A stretch of 16,396 nt of DNA from Actinomycetes bacterium (lineage in GTDB: Bacteria > Actinomycetota > Actinomycetes > Actinomycetales > Dermabacteraceae), in the NCBI GenBank assembly GCA_023389045.1, contig JAEWEZ010000159.1:1-16396 (forward strand). The letters are read 5' to 3'. Under the pieces are notes generated by a model, which ran no database searches, was not told the origin of the DNA, and was given only the letters and a program-made list of their open reading frames with translations. A program made the position numbers and the translations under genes. Shown one piece after another: positions 13,805 to 16,396 of this stretch. The number at the start of each line of letters is the position of its first letter. Position 1 is the stretch's first letter.

Positions 13805-14593
13805 GTGTCGAAGACTGTGAAGAACACTCATCGCCGCCCGATGCGTGCCGTGACCCCCGCGACTCGTATGGCCCGCAGTGCTGGTGGGGCTGCCATGACC
13901 GCCGGGATCCTCCTGGCCGGTGGCACCCTCGCCACGGCAGATGAGCACAGCACCGATGCTGCCCCCGCCAAGGCCCCCGCTGCTGATCAGACTTCCGCCA
14001 CCGCCACCGTGGAGATTCCGGTCGCGCAGGTGAAAGCGCAGGCTTCCACCCTCGCTCCCGCCGCCTCGTCCATCACGGTGGAAGCCCCGGAAAGCGACAA
14101 CGGCCGAGATAGCGACGAGAGCGCTTCTGAGACCCGTGACCGTGATGAGCGTGCATCGCGCAATGGTGAGCGCCGGGACCGCGACCGTGACTCGCAGCTT
14201 CAGGAGCGCAAGGCTTCAGCCCAGGACCGTGAAGAGGGCGAATCCTCGCTGCGCGCCACCGGTAAGGGTGCCCGCATCCTGGCCGCCGCCCGTTCCGGCA
14301 TCGGCACCCGCTACGTCTGGGGTGGCTCCTCGTACTCCGGCTTCGACTGCTCGGGTCTGGTTCGCTACGCCTACCGTCAGGCAGGCATCAGCCTGCCCCG
14401 TTCTTCCGGTGGCATTGCCAGCGCCGGTAAGCGCATCTCCCGCTCCGAGGCTCGTCCCGGCGATGTCGTGGTGTGGCCCGGCCATGTGGGCATCTACGCC
14501 GGCAACGGCCGCGTGGTGGATGCCTCCGATTCCAAGCGTGTTGTTGTCGAGCGTTCCCTCTGGGGCTCGCCCCGCTTCGTGACCTTCCGCTGA
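13805..14593 (+). CDS. Secreted NlpC/P60 peptidoglycan endopeptidase (paralog 2)
   Basis: This is the same length (262 residues) and design as the upstream paralog. It has a signal peptide with hydrophobic stretch at 27-44 and probable cleavage near residue 45 (ATA-DE). An Ala/Thr/Pro-rich segment (48-97) and a charged Asp/Arg/Ser linker (98-147) lead to an NlpC/P60 domain at about 153-262 with Cys182 (FDCSG), His227 (GHVGIY) and Asp239 (VVDAS) at the third catalytic position. YVWGGSS and RPGDVVVW are present. The first 18 residues match the paralog except at positions 6-7, and 22 bases spanning the ribosome binding site and start are identical. The linkers have diverged strongly, and the domain differs in its substrate-facing loops (LVRYAYRQ versus FTAWVYAQ). 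The GTG at 13805 follows GGGAG by six bases. Confidence 0.93.
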   Translation: MSKTVKNTHRRPMRAVTPATRMARSAGGAAMTAGILLAGGTLATADEHSTDAAPAKAPAADQTSATATVEIPVAQVKAQASTLAPAASSITVEAPESDNGRDSDESASETRDRDERASRNGERRDRDRDSQLQERKASAQDREEGESSLRATGKGARILAAARSGIGTRYVWGGSSYSGFDCSGLVRYAYRQAGISLPRSSGGIASAGKRISRSEARPGDVVVWPGHVGIYAGNGRVVDASDSKRVVVERSLWGSPRFVTFR

Positions 14594-14626
14594 GAAGGTC
14601 CCACCCTTTCCCCCGCATCCCAGCGA

Positions 14627-14662
14627 CATCGGCCCCGCACCTGATCAGGTGCGGGGCCGATG
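14627..14662 (+). terminator. 36-base perfect palindrome, terminator of NlpC/P60 paralog 2
   Basis: The two 18-base arms (14627-14644 and 14645-14662; core GGCCCCGCACC) are exactly complementary, with a TGATCA centre that would form a small loop. It lies 33 bases after the stop. It shares the CCCCGCACC/GGTGCGGGG core with the terminator at 13366-13400. There is no T-tract. Perfect symmetry means it could act in both directions. Confidence 0.8.
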
Positions 14663-14681
14663 CGCGTTCAGGGGCGCTCGA

Positions 14682-14687
14682 TACCCT
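14682..14687 (+). promoter_or_regulatory. Candidate -10 box (TACCCT) for a leaderless GTG start at 14694
   Basis: TACCCT lies exactly at -12 to -7 relative to the GTG at 14694, so the transcript would start on the start codon. The -35 region would overlap the end of the preceding palindrome. GGGGGAG between them is too close to the GTG to be a normal ribosome binding site. Confidence 0.5.
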
Positions 14688-14693
14688 GGGGGA

Positions 14694-15590
14694 GTGCCTG
14701 CTGCCCTGCGTCTCTCGCTGATCGTCCTGCGTGACCTGATTGCTGCCGTGCTCACGCTCCTCGCGGTGCTGCTTGCGGCGGCTGCGGTTCCCGCGCTGTG
14801 GATGGAGAAGAACCTGGTGCAGGAAAAGGGGTTTTTAGCGATAACGCAGCCGCTGGGTGAGGACCCGTCGTTCCAGCGTTCCCTCACCGACCCGGCTGTT
14901 GAGCAGGCCTTTTCTGCGGTGGAAATCCCGAACTTCGTGCGGGATCTGGTGGAACCGCAGGCGAAAAACCTGGCGTCAGACCTGACCGGAACAGACGTGT
15001 ACGCGACCGTGTGGAACGGGACGATGAAGCAGCTGCATGGGGCGCTCTTTACCCCCGGTGCAGCGCCGCTCCAGGTTGATCTGGAGCCGCTGATTGAGCG
15101 GGTGCTGTCGGGGGCCGAAAAGATCGTGCCGGTGGAGATCCCCCGTCCGCAACACACCGAGATCACCCTGGCCACGGTGCCGGATGTGCCGGTGCTCGCG
15201 CAGATGGTGTCCTATGCCCAGTGGGCGCATCGGCTCGTGCCGCTTGCCATCCTGAGCGCCGTGCTCGCGGTGCTGTGTGCTCGGCACCGGAGGAGCATGA
15301 TCGCTGTGGGGGGCGTGCTGATGATCGTGGCCGGGGTCGTGGTGACGCGTCTAGCGGAAAGCGTCGAGCAGCTCGTTCCTGACGCCGTGGATCAGGCCCC
15401 CTTTGTGGGGCAGATCGTGCGGGTTTTCGAGGCGCGCTTCACGGCCGACGTGGTCCCGCAAGGGGGCCAGATGGTCACTTTCGGGGTCCTGGTGATGATC
15501 CTCGGGTTGCTGGTGGTGGGAGTGAGTCTGCTCCTTCGCCACCGTCGCACTCTCAGGACACAGAGGGCGTCTGCGCTGCCACCGTCGTGA
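14694..15590 (+). CDS. Actinobacterial integral membrane protein with large extracytoplasmic domain
   Basis: The 298-residue protein has an N-terminal membrane helix (about 10-35), then a region of about 150 residues predicted outside the membrane (EDPSFQRSLTDPAVEQAF; YATVWNGTMKQLHGALF). Further helices lie at about 184-200, 206-223 and 257-280, and the tail is short and Arg-rich (RHRRTLRTQRA). The pattern of an extracytoplasmic domain with a W-x3-MKxLH-type segment is familiar from uncharacterised membrane proteins of many actinobacteria; no function is known to me. An in-frame GTG at 14649 lies inside the terminator palindrome and is rejected for 14694, which has the -10 box at leaderless distance. 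Its 3' end overlaps the convergent hutG-like gene by 38 bases. Confidence 0.8.
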   Translation: MPAALRLSLIVLRDLIAAVLTLLAVLLAAAAVPALWMEKNLVQEKGFLAITQPLGEDPSFQRSLTDPAVEQAFSAVEIPNFVRDLVEPQAKNLASDLTGTDVYATVWNGTMKQLHGALFTPGAAPLQVDLEPLIERVLSGAEKIVPVEIPRPQHTEITLATVPDVPVLAQMVSYAQWAHRLVPLAILSAVLAVLCARHRRSMIAVGGVLMIVAGVVVTRLAESVEQLVPDAVDQAPFVGQIVRVFEARFTADVVPQGGQMVTFGVLVMILGLLVVGVSLLLRHRRTLRTQRASALPPS

Positions 15591-16396
15591 CGGCAATATC
15601 AATGAGTCGGGCGGCGCTTCGCGCGGTGCGCTGATCCCGGTCCAGGGAGGGGTTCAGCTCCACCACGTCCATGAGGGCGAGAACACCGGTGGCGGCTGCT
15701 TTCTGCACGGCGTGGGCGATCAGGGGCAGTGGCACACCGAGGCCGGCGGGGGCACTCACTCCGGGAGCGGCGGCTGCGGGAAGCACATCGAGGTCCACGG
15801 TGAGGTAGAGAATGTCGAGGTCGCGCGCAAAATCTTCGATGAAGGAACTGATTGCTGCAGCGCCGCCCTGAAGCGCTTCCATATCGGTCATCCAGCGCAC
15901 TGCGAGGTCCCGGGCCTTCGCGAACAGCACCCCGGTATTGGAGGGCTCGGCAATGCCGATCACGCCGTAGTGCAGCTCATGCCCGAGGGCGGCTTCGGCC
16001 CGCGCCATCTGCAGGAAGGGCGTCCCGGAGGTGGGGCGTTCTTCATCGCGTAGATCGAAGTGGGCGTCAAGGTTCAGCACGCCCCAGCGGGGGCGGCGGC
16101 CCTCGGTCGTGTGCACACGGGAAGAGGCGGCAAGGCCCTGGTAGGAGGCCCAGGCGGTTTCATGCCCGCCGCCGAGAACCACGGTCAGACGGTTCCCGGG
16201 GGCGTCGAGGGCGTGGGTGATGAGGGCGGCTGCGCGCTCTTGTCCGCCTTCGAGGTCCTCTCCTTCGGTGCGGGCGTCACCGTGGTCGAGCAGGGCGAGG
16301 GCGCCGCTGGCCAGGTCGCCGTGGAGAGCGAAGGGGGAGAGGGCCCGACGGAGGGCGCGGGGCCCGTCGGCCGCACCAACTCGCCCGCGGTTGCGA
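15553..16396 (-). CDS. hutG: Formimidoylglutamase-like ureohydrolase (arginase family), 5' end outside window
   Basis: The frame is open from the right edge of the window to the TGA at 15555-15553, so about 280 residues are present and the N-terminus is missing. Ureohydrolase manganese motifs are present: GGGHE (first His), LNLDAHFDLRD (Asp-x-His-x-Asp) and TVDLDVL (Asp-x-Asp). MDVVELNPSLDRDQRTARSAARL is the usual C-terminal helix. The upstream part reads RGRVGAADGPRALR, typical of HutG, the enzyme that splits N-formimidoyl-L-glutamate to glutamate and formamide in histidine degradation. Agmatinase or another arginase-family member is possible; no other hut gene is in view to decide. A GTG at 16182 is an internal Val codon (VVLGGGHE), not the start. 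Confidence 0.87.
   Translation of the reverse strand, partial: RNRGRVGAADGPRALRRALSPFALHGDLASGALALLDHGDARTEGEDLEGGQERAAALITHALDAPGNRLTVVLGGGHETAWASYQGLAASSRVHTTEGRRPRWGVLNLDAHFDLRDEERPTSGTPFLQMARAEAALGHELHYGVIGIAEPSNTGVLFAKARDLAVRWMTDMEALQGGAAAISSFIEDFARDLDILYLTVDLDVLPAAAAPGVSAPAGLGVPLPLIAHAVQKAAATGVLALMDVVELNPSLDRDQRTARSAARLIDIAVTTVAAQTPSVS

Noticed and set aside
16180..16182. GTG at 16182 as the start of hutG
   Set aside because: The frame continues upstream to the window edge with the family sequence RGRVGAADGPRALR, so this codon is internal.
1..16396. CRISPR arrays, insertion sequences, tRNA or rRNA genes
   Set aside because: No spaced identical repeats, no transposase frame with terminal repeats, and no cloverleaf-like or rRNA sequence was seen.

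Overview
The window is GC-rich, densely packed chromosomal DNA from a high-GC Gram-positive bacterium, most likely an actinobacterium of the order Micrococcales. The evidence is the gene set: PcrA with a long actinobacterial-type tail, an IdeR/DtxR iron repressor with all metal ligands, and secreted NlpC/P60 hydrolases with Arg/Glu-rich linkers. Many GTG starts, TANNNT -10 boxes and apparently leaderless genes agree with this. A Dermabacter/Brachybacterium-like family is a guess that the sequence alone does not settle. I see no insertion sequence, prophage, CRISPR array, tRNA or rRNA. The window looks like core chromosome rather than an accessory island.

Layout. At the left, a flippase-like membrane protein (48-1145, minus) diverges from a small four-helix membrane protein (1218-1562). 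That gene leads into pcrA (1596-4346) and a second small membrane protein (4371-4778). A 280-base gap (4779-5058) holds a degenerate 12-base repeat and the probable pntA promoter. pntA and pntB (5059-8087, overlapping by one base) encode the proton-translocating NAD(P) transhydrogenase. Convergent to them are two overlapping minus-strand genes for small membrane proteins with highly charged tails (8097-9150).

Divergent from those are sucC and sucD (9348-11417), the two subunits of succinyl-CoA synthetase. Two strong hairpins follow, then the iron-dependent repressor gene (11671-12375). Next come two tandem paralogous secreted NlpC/P60 peptidoglycan hydrolases (12556-13344 and 13805-14593), each ending in a very strong terminator hairpin. 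The right end has an actinobacterial membrane protein read from an apparently leaderless GTG start (14694-15590). Its 3' end overlaps that of a convergent formimidoylglutamase-like gene (hutG), which runs off the window (15553-16396, minus).

How the genes work together. pntAB (NADPH supply from proton-motive force) and sucCD (substrate-level ATP/GTP synthesis in the TCA cycle) form a central-energy block. The repressor and hydrolases form an iron/cell-envelope block. The most interesting regulatory signal is around the hydrolase pair. Both genes carry the same upstream layout at identical spacing: a GTAAAG-N6-TCAAAC box, 49 bases, then a TAAAGT -10 box. Related GTAAAG or GGTAA repeats lie before the repressor gene and elsewhere in the hydrolase intergenic region. 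I found no clearly novel multi-gene system; the strongest leads are these cis-elements and the duplicated hydrolases.
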